Assembly: GCF_022678625.1 (NCBI RefSeq)
Contig: NZ_JALBYQ010000002.1
Location: 473,293-537,292, forward strand
Direction of reading: 5' to 3'
DNA: 64,000 bases
Origin: Aliiroseovarius subalbicans
GTDB lineage: Bacteria; Pseudomonadota; Alphaproteobacteria; Rhodobacterales; Rhodobacteraceae
Made by a program: the position numbers and the translations under genes. Under the pieces are notes generated by a model that saw nothing but the letters and a program-made list of their open reading frames with translations, made no database searches and was not told where the DNA came from. Below, piece after piece: positions 50,968 through 59,046 of the stretch (positions within the stretch are counted from its first letter, which is position 1; each line of letters begins with the position of its first letter).

Positions 50968-51387
50968 ATGATCCGCGTAACCGACGACATCATCTTGCAA
51001 GACTGGGAACTGAGCGAAAGCTTCACCCGGTCCTCCGGCCCCGGCGGGCAGAACGTGAACAAGGTGTCCACGGCGGTCGAACTGCGCTTCGAAGCGGCGC
51101 GCAGCCCTGCGTTAACCGGCGCAGTGAAGGCGCGGCTGAAACGGATCGCGGGACGAAAGTGGACCAGCGACGGGGCGCTTTTGATCCGGGTCGAAGATAC
51201 CCGCAGTCAGGCGCGCAATCGCGAGATCGCCGAGGGGCGGTTGGCCGAGATGATCCGCATGGCGCTGGTCGCACCAAAACGACGAATCAAGACAAAACCC
51301 ACATTGGGATCAAAACGGCGCCGTATGGATGCCAAGACAAAACGCGGGCAGGTGAAATCCCTGCGCGGCCGCGTGCAGGAGGACTGA
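50968..51387 (+). CDS. arfB: Alternative ribosome-rescue factor ArfB (YaeJ)
   Basis: A 139-residue peptidyl-tRNA hydrolase that frees ribosomes stalled at mRNA ends, independent of tmRNA. The RF-1-like domain carries the GGQ motif at residues 26-28 (SSGPGGQNVNKVSTAVELRF). The C-terminal tail is lysine/arginine-rich (PKRRIKTKPTLGSKRRRMDAKTKRGQVKSLRGR), the part that enters the empty mRNA channel. No good ribosome binding site precedes the ATG (AGTGTGCCGCC), which hints at low or regulated translation. A terminator-bearing structured RNA lies directly upstream. Confidence 0.93.
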   Translation: MIRVTDDIILQDWELSESFTRSSGPGGQNVNKVSTAVELRFEAARSPALTGAVKARLKRIAGRKWTSDGALLIRVEDTRSQARNREIAEGRLAEMIRMALVAPKRRIKTKPTLGSKRRRMDAKTKRGQVKSLRGRVQED

Positions 51388-51389
51388 CC

Positions 51390-52667
51390 TTGTCGGACAC
51401 GAAAGCCATTCTTGAGCGTCGCGAACGGCTGCTGGGGCCGAACATGACCACCTTTTACCGTGACCCTGTGCACTTGGTGCGCGGCGAAGGGGCGTGGCTG
51501 TGGGATGGGGACGGGCGGCGGTATCTGGATTGCTACAACAACGTGCCGCATGTCGGCCATTGCCACCCGAAGGTGGTCGAGGCGATCACCGCACAGGCGC
51601 TGACATTGAACACGCACACGCGGTATCTGCACGAAGGCATCCTGGATTATGTCGAGCGTTTGACCGCCACGATGGGCCATGGGCTGGACGCAATGATCAT
51701 GGTCTGCACCGGGTCCGAGGCAAACGACATCGCCTTGCGCATGGGCATGGCGGTGACCGGCAAGACGGGGTTTATCGGCACCGACAACACCTATCACGGC
51801 AACACCGATCTGGTCAGCCAGCTGTCGTCGAAGAAAAAGCCGATTGGCGGGCGGCGCGATCAGGTGCGGCTGGTCCCATCCCCTGACAGCCTGCGCCCGT
51901 TGGGCGGCAGCATCGAAGGCCAGGCACAGGCTTTTGCCGATCACGTGGCTGCCGCAATCGCAGACCTTGAGGCCGGACCGCACGGATTCTCCAGCCTGAT
52001 CCTGGACCCGTTCTTTGCCAACGAAGGTTTCCCGGATCTGCCCAAAGGGTTCCTTGATCCGACCGCCGAGGTCGTGCGCCGCGCGGGTGGCGTGATCATC
52101 GCCGACGAGGTGCAACCGGGTTTTGGCCGCACCGGGCGGCATTTCTGGGGGCATGAGCGGATCGGCCTCGCCCCTGACATCGTCACCATGGGCAAGCCGA
52201 TGGGCAACGGGCACCCGGTGGCGGGCGTGGTGGCGCGACCCGAGGTTCTGGCCGCGTTTCGATCCGGTTTCGGCTATTTCAACACCTTCGGCGGCAACCC
52301 CGTGTCCGCCGCCGCCGCGATGGCGGTAATGGACGTGATCGAGGACGAAGGTCTGATGGAAAACGCGCGCGACGTTGGCGATTATACTTTGGACCGGCTG
52401 GGTGAAATCAGCCATTCGATGATCGCCGATATTCGCGGGGCGGGCATGTTCCTGGGCGTGGAGTTCGTCAAGGATGCGGACCTGACCCCGGCCCCGGAGT
52501 TTGCCTCCGACGTGGTCGAAGCGATGCGGGATCGTGGCATCTTGCTGAACAAGCTGGGCCGCTGGGGCAACGCGTTGAAAATCCGGCCGCCGTTGTGTTT
52601 CAGCAAGGATCAGGCGGACCTGTTCGTCGATACACTCACGGACGTTTTGGAAGGTCTGCCGGCATGA
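51390..52667 (+). CDS. Class III aminotransferase-fold enzyme (AGXT2L/phospholyase-like)
   Basis: A 425-residue PLP enzyme of aminotransferase class III. The Schiff-base lysine is Lys269 in TMGKPMGNGHPVAG; CTGSEANDIALRM and VIIADEVQPGFGRTG are the usual active-site segments. PVHLVRGEGAWLWDGDGRRYLDCYNNVPHVGHCHP and LLGPNMTTFYRDP resemble the AGXT2L1/AGXT2L2 group, which are phospholyases acting on phosphoethanolamine or 5-phosphohydroxylysine, not transaminases. It begins with TTG at 51390 after AGGAGG, two bases past the arfB stop. It is coupled to a kinase gene by ATGA. Confidence 0.82.
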   Translation: MSDTKAILERRERLLGPNMTTFYRDPVHLVRGEGAWLWDGDGRRYLDCYNNVPHVGHCHPKVVEAITAQALTLNTHTRYLHEGILDYVERLTATMGHGLDAMIMVCTGSEANDIALRMGMAVTGKTGFIGTDNTYHGNTDLVSQLSSKKKPIGGRRDQVRLVPSPDSLRPLGGSIEGQAQAFADHVAAAIADLEAGPHGFSSLILDPFFANEGFPDLPKGFLDPTAEVVRRAGGVIIADEVQPGFGRTGRHFWGHERIGLAPDIVTMGKPMGNGHPVAGVVARPEVLAAFRSGFGYFNTFGGNPVSAAAAMAVMDVIEDEGLMENARDVGDYTLDRLGEISHSMIADIRGAGMFLGVEFVKDADLTPAPEFASDVVEAMRDRGILLNKLGRWGNALKIRPPLCFSKDQADLFVDTLTDVLEGLPA

Positions 52668-53602
52668 GCGAGCTGAACGAAGCCCTTGCTGCCTGGGGTG
52701 CCACGGACTCGCGGTTCATCAAGGGGCGTGAAAACGCCGTTTACGAAATTACCCTGCCCGGCGCGCGGGCCGCGCTGCGGCTGCATCGGGTCGGGTATCA
52801 AAGCGAGGCCGCGATCCGGTCCGAACTGATCTGGATGACAGGTGTCGCCGAGGCCGGGCTATCCGTGCCCGCGCCAATCCCGGCACTGTCCGGTGAGACG
52901 GTTGTCACCCTGTCGACAGGCCGCCTGGCCACGGTCGTCAGCTGGGTTGATGGCGCCCCGATCGGTGCCTCGGGTGAACCGCTGCCGGGCAGTCCCGCCG
53001 ATCAGGTGCAGGTATTCCATGCGGTTGGGCGCGAAATTGCGCGGCTGCACAATGTCACCGACGCGATGACCCTGCCTGACGGGTTCGAACGACACGCTTG
53101 GGACATCGACGGGTTGCTGGGCGACGACCCGTTCTGGGGCCGGTTTTGGGAAAACCCGACGCTGACCGCAGATGAACGCGCCCTGATTTTGCGCGCCCGC
53201 GCTGTGGCGCATGATCGGCTGACCGTGTTTCAAGACTGCGGCGGCGACATCGGGTTGATCCACGCGGATGCGCTTCGTGAAAACGTGTTTCTGGACGGCG
53301 ATAGCGTGACGCTCATCGATTTTGACGACGCCGGTTTTGGCTTTCGCATGTATGACCTTGCGGTGCTGATGTCGCAAAACGAAGGCCTGCCGAATTCGGC
53401 TGCATTGCAGGATGCGGCGATCGCCGGTTACCGGTCGGCCCGCCCGTTGCCAGACGACGCGGTCGCGCTTTTGCCGATGTTCATCATGTTGCGGCGGTTT
53501 GCGTCGATGGGGTGGATCGTGCCCCGGGTGCAACCGGGCGAGGATTGGGACCGGGTCTACGCTGACCGCGCGGTGGCGGCGGCGCGGCGGTTCCTGGGCT
53601 GA
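52664..53602 (+). CDS. APH-fold kinase (hydroxylysine-kinase-like)
   Basis: A 312-residue aminoglycoside phosphotransferase/choline-kinase-fold enzyme. The N-lobe begins with FIKGRENAVYEITL. The catalytic loop is LIHADALRENVFLDGD (Brenner-type motif HxDxxxxN variant), and the metal-binding DFDDAGFGFRMYDLAV follows. Coupled by ATGA to a phospholyase-like gene, it most likely phosphorylates the substrate that the partner then breaks down, as hydroxylysine kinase and its phospholyase do in animals. It converges on pncB with three bases between ends. Confidence 0.82.
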   Translation: MSELNEALAAWGATDSRFIKGRENAVYEITLPGARAALRLHRVGYQSEAAIRSELIWMTGVAEAGLSVPAPIPALSGETVVTLSTGRLATVVSWVDGAPIGASGEPLPGSPADQVQVFHAVGREIARLHNVTDAMTLPDGFERHAWDIDGLLGDDPFWGRFWENPTLTADERALILRARAVAHDRLTVFQDCGGDIGLIHADALRENVFLDGDSVTLIDFDDAGFGFRMYDLAVLMSQNEGLPNSAALQDAAIAGYRSARPLPDDAVALLPMFIMLRRFASMGWIVPRVQPGEDWDRVYADRAVAAARRFLG

Positions 53603-53605
53603 GCC

Positions 53606-54898
53606 TCAGACGATCACGTCAATCTCGGCCTGCGCGCCCACATCGAACACGCGTTTGTACCGCGCGATCTCATCCGCCGGGCCCATCGCCTTGTTCGGGT
53701 TGTCGGACAATTTGACCGTGGGCTTGCCGTTGGCCGACACCGCCTTGCACACCAGTGAAAAGGGCGCCAGCGCGTCGTCGGGCGTCAGGCCACGGAAATC
53801 ATTGGTCAGCAATGTGCCCCAGCCAAAGCTGGGTTTCACCCGCCCGGCAAATTGGCCCTGAAGCTCGACGATCTTGTCCGCGTCCAGCCCGTCGGAAAAG
53901 ATCACCATCTTCTCGCGCGGATCTTCGCCACGGTCCTGCCACCAGCGCATCGCGATCTCGGCGCCTTCGGCCGGATCGCCGCTGTCCACACGGATCCCGG
54001 TCCAGCCTGCCAGCCAATCGGGCGCGTCCTCAAGGAAGCCCTTGGTGCCATAGGTGTCGGGCAGGATGATGCGCAGGTTGCCGTCGTGCTCTTCCTGCCA
54101 ATCGGCCAGAACGTCATAGGGCGCCTGGCGCAATTCATCGTCGGTTTCGGCAAGGGCCGCATAGACCATCGGCAGTTCATGCGCGTTGGTGCCGATCGCC
54201 TCGACCTCGCGTTTCATCGCGATCAGGCAGTTTGATGTGCCGACGAATTTTTCGCCCAGCCCTTCCAGCATCGCCTGCACGCACCAATCCTGCCACAGAT
54301 AGGAATGGCGCCGCCGCGTGCCGAAATCAGCGATGCGCAGCCCGTCGACGCCACGCAAGGTTTCGACCTTGGTCCAAAGCTTGGTCATCGCGCGGGCATA
54401 GAGCACTTCCAGCTCAAACTTGCCCATCCCGCGCAACACGGCGCGCGACCGCAGCTCCATCAGCACCGACAGGGCGGGGATTTCCCACAACATGACCTCG
54501 GGCCACGATCCTTCGAAGGTCAGTTCGTATTGATCGCCCACCCGCTCCAGATGATAGGGCGGCAGGCGCAGGTTTTCGAACCACTCCATGAAATCCGGGC
54601 GGAACATCTGGCGTTTGCCGTAAAAGGTGTTGCCGCGCAGCCAGGTGCTTTCGCCCCGCTTCAGCGACAGCGAACGAATGTGATCCAGCTGCTCGCGCAG
54701 CTCACCTTCGTCTATCAGGTCGGCCAGTGGGATGGATTTCGAGCGGTTGATCAGGCTGAAGGTCACTTGCGTGTCGCGCTTGTTGCGAAACACCGACTGG
54801 CACATCAGTAACTTGTAGAAATCGGTGTCGATCAACGACCGGACAATCGGATCGATCTTCCAGTTATGATTGTAGACGCGGGTGGCAATGTCGACCAT
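53606..54898 (-). CDS. pncB: Nicotinate phosphoribosyltransferase
   Basis: A 430-residue enzyme joining nicotinate and PRPP to nicotinate mononucleotide in the Preiss-Handler NAD salvage route. Evidence: SLIDTDFYKLLMCQSVFRNKRDTQVTFSLINRS at the N-terminus, ADFGTRRRHSYLWQDW around the phosphohistidine region, and the GTSNCLIAMKREVEAIGTNAHELPM motif, with IRVDSGDPAEGAE and GWGTLLTNDF further on. Length is normal for PncB. The start at 54898 (MVDIATRVYNHNW) is chosen. It follows pncA by 65 bases in the same direction, giving successive steps. Confidence 0.96.
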   Translation of the reverse strand: MVDIATRVYNHNWKIDPIVRSLIDTDFYKLLMCQSVFRNKRDTQVTFSLINRSKSIPLADLIDEGELREQLDHIRSLSLKRGESTWLRGNTFYGKRQMFRPDFMEWFENLRLPPYHLERVGDQYELTFEGSWPEVMLWEIPALSVLMELRSRAVLRGMGKFELEVLYARAMTKLWTKVETLRGVDGLRIADFGTRRRHSYLWQDWCVQAMLEGLGEKFVGTSNCLIAMKREVEAIGTNAHELPMVYAALAETDDELRQAPYDVLADWQEEHDGNLRIILPDTYGTKGFLEDAPDWLAGWTGIRVDSGDPAEGAEIAMRWWQDRGEDPREKMVIFSDGLDADKIVELQGQFAGRVKPSFGWGTLLTNDFRGLTPDDALAPFSLVCKAVSANGKPTVKLSDNPNKAMGPADEIARYKRVFDVGAQAEIDVIV

Positions 54899-54963
54899 GG
54901 GCTCAATCCGTTCTGTTCGCCTTTCCAATTACAACATGGCGGGCGCGTTGTGTAGGGTGCGGC

Positions 54964-55569
54964 TTAGGCCAGTGTCACGCTGAAGGCGCGCATGTCGCCC
55001 CGTGCCTGATCCAGCGATCCGTTCAAATCGATCGCACGGCAAGCGCTTTCCAGTACCGTCACATCAAAGCCCAACCGCGCGGCGTCCACGGCGGAATAGG
55101 CGACGCAGAAATCCGTGGCCAACCCGACCAGAGTCAATCGGGTCACGCCACGCGTCCGCAAGTAGCCCTCAAGCCCGGTCGGGGTCGTCTTGTCGTTCTC
55201 GAAAAAGGCCGAGTAGCTGTCGATTTGCGGCCGGAATCCTTTGCGAATGATCAGATCCGCCGGATCGGTGCGCAGGTCCGGGTGGAAGGCCGCGCCCTGG
55301 CTGCCCTGCACGCAGTGGTCCGGCCACAAGACCTGAGCGCCATAGGGCATTTGCGTCACGTCGAACGGTGCCTTGCCATCGTGGGACGAGGCAAAGGAAG
55401 AATGCCCCGCCGGGTGCCAATCCTGAGTGAAAACCCGGACTTGAAAATCATCCATCAGGGCGTTGATCTCGGGGAGGATCGCATCGCCGTCAGCCACCTC
55501 CAGGGCGCCACCGGGGCAGAAATCATTCTGCACGTCGATCACGATCAGGGCTTCGTTTGCATCACGCAT
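54964..55569 (-). CDS. pncA: Nicotinamidase
   Basis: A 201-residue isochorismatase-fold amidase that converts nicotinamide to nicotinate, feeding PncB. The catalytic triad is visible: Asp in VIDVQNDFCPGGAL, Lys in IIRKGFRPQIDSYSAF, and Cys in LATDFCVAYSAVDAARLGF. The metal site is FTQDWHPAGHSSFAS. The ATG at 55569 follows AAAGGAGGCCCCC, a near-perfect site; a long in-frame extension upstream is antisense to the divergent gene and is not used. Confidence 0.96.
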   Translation of the reverse strand: MRDANEALIVIDVQNDFCPGGALEVADGDAILPEINALMDDFQVRVFTQDWHPAGHSSFASSHDGKAPFDVTQMPYGAQVLWPDHCVQGSQGAAFHPDLRTDPADLIIRKGFRPQIDSYSAFFENDKTTPTGLEGYLRTRGVTRLTLVGLATDFCVAYSAVDAARLGFDVTVLESACRAIDLNGSLDQARGDMRAFSVTLA

Positions 55570-55650
55570 GGGGGCCTCCTTTGTTGTTTCAGGGGTAAGG
55601 CCGTGGCCTGAGCGGGTCAAGCGCTTGACCTTGCCGTTCGCAGTCGCTCT

Positions 55651-56151
55651 ATGACACGGATGAAGCCAAAAATTTACCCATATCGCGCACCCATGGGGCT
55701 GATGCTGATTGTCATCGTGTTCTTCGGATCCTGCGGCGTCCTCATCGGTCACGACGCGCTGACCGTGGATGGCCCGGTCCGGTTGCGCTGGCTGGGACAG
55801 GTGTCCCAGGACCAGGCGCCAATCGTGCTTGGGGCGCTGGCCCTCTTTTGCCTGGGTCTTGTCGCTGCGGCGGTGATCGCGCTTTTGCGTGCAGGTGACG
55901 ACATGCGCGCCATTCGGCTGGAGGATACCGGCATCACGGCACCCGCAAACCAGATATCGCGCAAGACCGTGCACCTGCCCTGGTCCACCATCACGGCGGT
56001 TGAGGTCAAATCACACGGCGGGCAGACGACCCTTGCGTTGCGCGCGTTGGACCGAAAGCTGGTGATCGCAAAAAGTGCGCTGAAACCCAGCACAGCGTTC
56101 GATGACCTTGTGGCCGAAGTCCATGCGCGGGTGGGACAAGCCGCCCCTTGA
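55651..56151 (+). CDS. Membrane protein with PH-like C-terminal domain, 166 aa
   Basis: Two hydrophobic segments (about residues 15-33 and 57-80) precede a hydrophilic beta-rich part (AIRLEDTGITAPANQISRKTVHLPWSTITAVEVKSHGG...), which resembles the PH-like/YdbT-type domains that follow membrane helices in many bacterial proteins. No enzyme motif. Met at 55651 or 55660 may be the start; neither has a strong ribosome binding site. It is divergent from pncA and followed by trhO in the same direction. Confidence 0.7.
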   Translation: MTRMKPKIYPYRAPMGLMLIVIVFFGSCGVLIGHDALTVDGPVRLRWLGQVSQDQAPIVLGALALFCLGLVAAAVIALLRAGDDMRAIRLEDTGITAPANQISRKTVHLPWSTITAVEVKSHGGQTTLALRALDRKLVIAKSALKPSTAFDDLVAEVHARVGQAAP

Positions 56152-56183
56152 ACCGCAGCCATACCAGGCGTATTCCGCTGGGC

Positions 56184-57086
56184 ATGTATACAATCGCTGC
56201 GCTCTATCACTTCACCCGGTTCGACGACCCGTCAGCCCTTCGGGATCCACTTTTCGACCTTGCAGAGACGCAAGGCGTGACCGGATCGCTTCTGCTCGCC
56301 AAAGAAGGCATCAACGGCACCATCGCTGGATCGCGCGCCGGGATCGATGCGGTGTTGGCGCATATCCGCGCCCTGCCTGGCTGCGCCGACCTGCATTGGA
56401 AGGAAGCCACGGCCAAGGACCAGCCCTTCGGCAAGATGAAGGTCCGCCTGAAGCGCGAGATCGTGACGATGGGTGTGCCGGACGTGGACCCGCGCGCGCG
56501 TGTTGGCCATTATGTCGAACCCGAGGACTGGAATGATCTGATCCGCCAGGACGACGTGGTCGTGATCGACACCCGCAATGATTACGAGGTGGCGATCGGC
56601 ACGTTCGAAGGTGCGATTGACCCCCATACCGCCAGTTTCCGCGAATTTCCCGCCTGGTGGCAGGCGAACAAGGACCGGTTTCACAACAAACGCGTGGCGA
56701 TGTTCTGCACCGGCGGCATTCGTTGTGAAAAATCAACCAACTACCTGATCAGTCAGGGGGTCGAGGACGTGTTTCACCTAAAGGGCGGTATCTTGGAATA
56801 CCTGGAAAACGTTCCGGCCGATGACAGTAGCTGGGACGGCGAATGCTTTGTCTTCGACGGGCGCGTGTCGGTTGGGCATGGCTTGGTCGAAGGGCCGCAT
56901 GAACTGTGCCATGCCTGCCGTCGCCCGATCCTGCCCGAAGACCGCAAACGGCCCGAATACGAGGCTGGAGTGAGTTGCCATCAATGCATCGATGACTATG
57001 ACGACGCCCGCCGCGAACGGTTCCGGGAACGGCAGCGGCAGATCGCCCTTGCCGCCAAGCGGGGCGTACGGCACCTGGGGCGCTGA
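56184..57086 (+). CDS. trhO: tRNA uridine-34 hydroxylase TrhO (rhodanese-related)
   Basis: A 300-residue enzyme that introduces the 5-hydroxyl of ho5U34 in tRNA by an oxygen-dependent reaction. The N-terminal ferredoxin-like domain has VTGSLLLAKEGINGTIAGS. The rhodanese domain carries VVVIDTRNDYEVAIGTFEGAIDP and the catalytic loop FCTGGIRCEKST. A C-terminal zinc-type region (CHACRRPI, CHQCID) is present. The start at 56184 (MYTIAALYHFTRF) matches family N-termini; a TTG at 56148 overlapping the upstream stop is the alternative. Confidence 0.93.
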   Translation: MYTIAALYHFTRFDDPSALRDPLFDLAETQGVTGSLLLAKEGINGTIAGSRAGIDAVLAHIRALPGCADLHWKEATAKDQPFGKMKVRLKREIVTMGVPDVDPRARVGHYVEPEDWNDLIRQDDVVVIDTRNDYEVAIGTFEGAIDPHTASFREFPAWWQANKDRFHNKRVAMFCTGGIRCEKSTNYLISQGVEDVFHLKGGILEYLENVPADDSSWDGECFVFDGRVSVGHGLVEGPHELCHACRRPILPEDRKRPEYEAGVSCHQCIDDYDDARRERFRERQRQIALAAKRGVRHLGR

Positions 57087-57092
57087 CCGCAA

Positions 57093-57746
57093 TCAGCCCG
57101 TGATTTTGCGGTGATGCGCGATACCTTCCTCAACGTCGCCGAACCGGGTGATGTGCCCGTTTTCCAACACCACAACTTCGTCACAGATGCGTTTCACCAG
57201 GTCCAGGCTGTGCGTTACGACCAACGCGCTGCTATGTGTCATACGGTCCATGAAAAGCTGTTCGCTTTTGCGCCGGAACGCCGCGTCGCCCACTGCGGTC
57301 ACCTCGTCCACCAAGTAGGTGTCGAAGTGGATGCCCATCGATACGCCGAAGGCCAGCCGGGACCGCATCCCTGATGAATATGTGCGAAACGGCTGATGAA
57401 AATGTTGCCCCAACTCGGAAAAGTCCTGGACGAAGTCGCGCAGCTCTTCGGTGTCGATGCCATAGACCCGGGCGATGAAGCTGGTGTTCTGCGCGCCGGT
57501 CAGTTCCGGGTGGAAACTACCGGCATAGCCCACCGGCCAGCTGATCGTGCCATCCGACCTGATGGTGCCCCCGTCCGGGTCCATCGTGCCGGCAATCATG
57601 CGCAGAAGGCTGGATTTCCCCGCCCCGTTACGGCCCAGAAGGCCAACCGATCGACCGGTTGCAAACCGCGCGGTAAGCCCACGCGCGACAACTGTGCTGC
57701 GTCCGCGCAGGGTATAGGTCTTCCAAAGATCGCTCAGTTGGATCAT
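57093..57746 (-). CDS. kpsT: Capsule polysaccharide ABC exporter, ATPase subunit (KpsT/CtrD)
   Basis: A 217-residue ABC ATPase of the polysaccharide-export group. Walker A is GRNGAGKSS, the signature TYSSGMRSRLAFG, Walker B TYLVDEVTAVGD, and the switch histidine is in VVTHSLD. MIQLSDLWKTYTLRGRSTVVARGL is a typical KpsT N-terminus. It powers transfer of lipid-linked capsule across the inner membrane with KpsM. The start at 57746 follows the terminal codons of kpsE (four-base gap), so the two are cotranslated; kpsM is on the other strand. Confidence 0.9.
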   Translation of the reverse strand: MIQLSDLWKTYTLRGRSTVVARGLTARFATGRSVGLLGRNGAGKSSLLRMIAGTMDPDGGTIRSDGTISWPVGYAGSFHPELTGAQNTSFIARVYGIDTEELRDFVQDFSELGQHFHQPFRTYSSGMRSRLAFGVSMGIHFDTYLVDEVTAVGDAAFRRKSEQLFMDRMTHSSALVVTHSLDLVKRICDEVVVLENGHITRFGDVEEGIAHHRKITG

Positions 57747-57750
57747 CGTC

Positions 57751-58932
57751 TCAGCGCCTGTCACGCACACTGTAGTAAACCATCGTCAGCGTCGCCCACA
57801 GGCCGAACAGGAACGCCGCCAGGGTGAACAGGATCACCTCGCGCTGCGGATATTCCGCAGTTTCCGCAAGCGTCGGTTCGACATAGGCCGCCAGGTATCG
57901 CGATTTTCGCAGGGCCTCGGCACGGGCCGTGTCGAACGCGGCCAGCGCGCCCAGATAAGCAGTCTCGGCAAACTGGCGGTCCACCGCCAGGCTTTCATAT
58001 TCACCCACAAGGGTCGCATAGGCGCCGTTCGGCGTGCCTTCGGCGGTCGAGAACTGCGCACGTTCCTCGACGATCCGGGCTTCGATCACATGCACCCGGC
58101 GCTCGGCCCGTTCGACCCGTGGATCGCCCGAACGGGTCGTTTCGTTCAGAATGTCCAGATCGATCTGCGCCGCCGCCAACTGCTCTTGCAGACTGTTGAG
58201 CAGGCCCATCCGCCCCAAGATGTCCGCTTCGGGGTCCAGCATTTGGGTGCGCAACCGGAACTCGGCCATTGCCAACCGTGCCAGCCGCAGCCGTTCGACC
58301 GCCAACTCCAACTCGGACGCCGCATAACGCGTCGCGTCCTCGCGCGCGATGGCGGACAGGTTGTTGATCAGCGCGGTGCTTTCTTCGAACACCGCCTGGC
58401 CGATCCGCTGTGCATCTTCGGGCTGAAACGCCGTCACCCGCAGCTCGATCAACCCCGAGGACGGGTCGTAATACACCTTCACCATGCGGTTCCAATAGGT
58501 CAGCAGAGCTTCGATCGAACCAGTCGGGTCCAACCCGAAAACAGGATCCGACGGGGCGGCATAGATTTTGCGCAGGTTCAGTCGCTCATCCACAAGTCGC
58601 ACAAGACGCTGGCTGCGGATGAACTCATACAAGATGTCGGTGTCACTGCCGGAGGAGCTGCCGCTCAAATCGGTGATGCCACCCAGAATTTCGACCGGTG
58701 AACTGACCTCCTCAGTGCGCACCGCAAATCCCATGGTCGAGGCATATTGATCCTGCGCCACGAAATAGAGGTAGCCGACAGCGGCGATCAGCGGAAAGCA
58801 GACGAACAGGTAGAAGGACAAAAGCAAACGGCGGTGGCGTTTGTGCATCCGCGCGGGCCGCGCCGCGGGTCGGACCGGTGGGACGCTGCCCGGATCGACC
58901 ATGTCCCCTTGAGGTGTGCCCACGTGCTTCAT
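57751..58932 (-). CDS. kpsE: Capsule export inner-membrane protein, PCP-3 family (KpsE/CtrB)
   Basis: A 393-residue polysaccharide co-polymerase/membrane-periplasmic auxiliary protein. One N-terminal transmembrane segment (LLLSFYLFVCFPLIAAVGYLYFV) and one near the C-terminus (VILFTLAAFLFGLWATLTMVYYSV) bracket a periplasmic part, with coiled-coil stretches around residues 180-330 (ASELELAVERLRLARLAMAEFRLR). The DQYASTMGFAVRTEE segment is typical of KpsE/CtrB. It links the ABC exporter to the outer-membrane pore, which is not encoded here. The ATG at 58932 is preferred to a TTG four codons earlier. Confidence 0.88.
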   Translation of the reverse strand: MKHVGTPQGDMVDPGSVPPVRPAARPARMHKRHRRLLLSFYLFVCFPLIAAVGYLYFVAQDQYASTMGFAVRTEEVSSPVEILGGITDLSGSSSGSDTDILYEFIRSQRLVRLVDERLNLRKIYAAPSDPVFGLDPTGSIEALLTYWNRMVKVYYDPSSGLIELRVTAFQPEDAQRIGQAVFEESTALINNLSAIAREDATRYAASELELAVERLRLARLAMAEFRLRTQMLDPEADILGRMGLLNSLQEQLAAAQIDLDILNETTRSGDPRVERAERRVHVIEARIVEERAQFSTAEGTPNGAYATLVGEYESLAVDRQFAETAYLGALAAFDTARAEALRKSRYLAAYVEPTLAETAEYPQREVILFTLAAFLFGLWATLTMVYYSVRDRR

Positions 58933-58956
58933 CAACTGCCCCAACTTATCGAATTC

Positions 58957-59013
58957 TTAACCGAAAGGTTGCCTACTGCGAGCCTAACGCCGGACTTCCC
59001 AAGGCAAGGTTAA
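58957..59013. repeat. Inverted repeat in the kpsE/kpsM divergent region
   Basis: TTAACC...TTGCC (58957-58973, itself holding an AACC-GAAA-GGTT hairpin) and GGCAAGGTTAA (59003-59013) form an imperfect inverted repeat centred between two divergent capsule-export genes. The TTAACC cores recall CtrA half sites, but the spacing does not fit the full box. It is a plausible operator for joint control. Confidence 0.4.
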
Positions 59014-59046
59014 CGCGCCCGGGTTCACAGGATGAAAAGGCATCGC

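Noticed and set aside
51207..52415. 402-codon open frame on the minus strand
   Set aside because: It is antisense to the class III aminotransferase gene, whose PLP motifs are intact.
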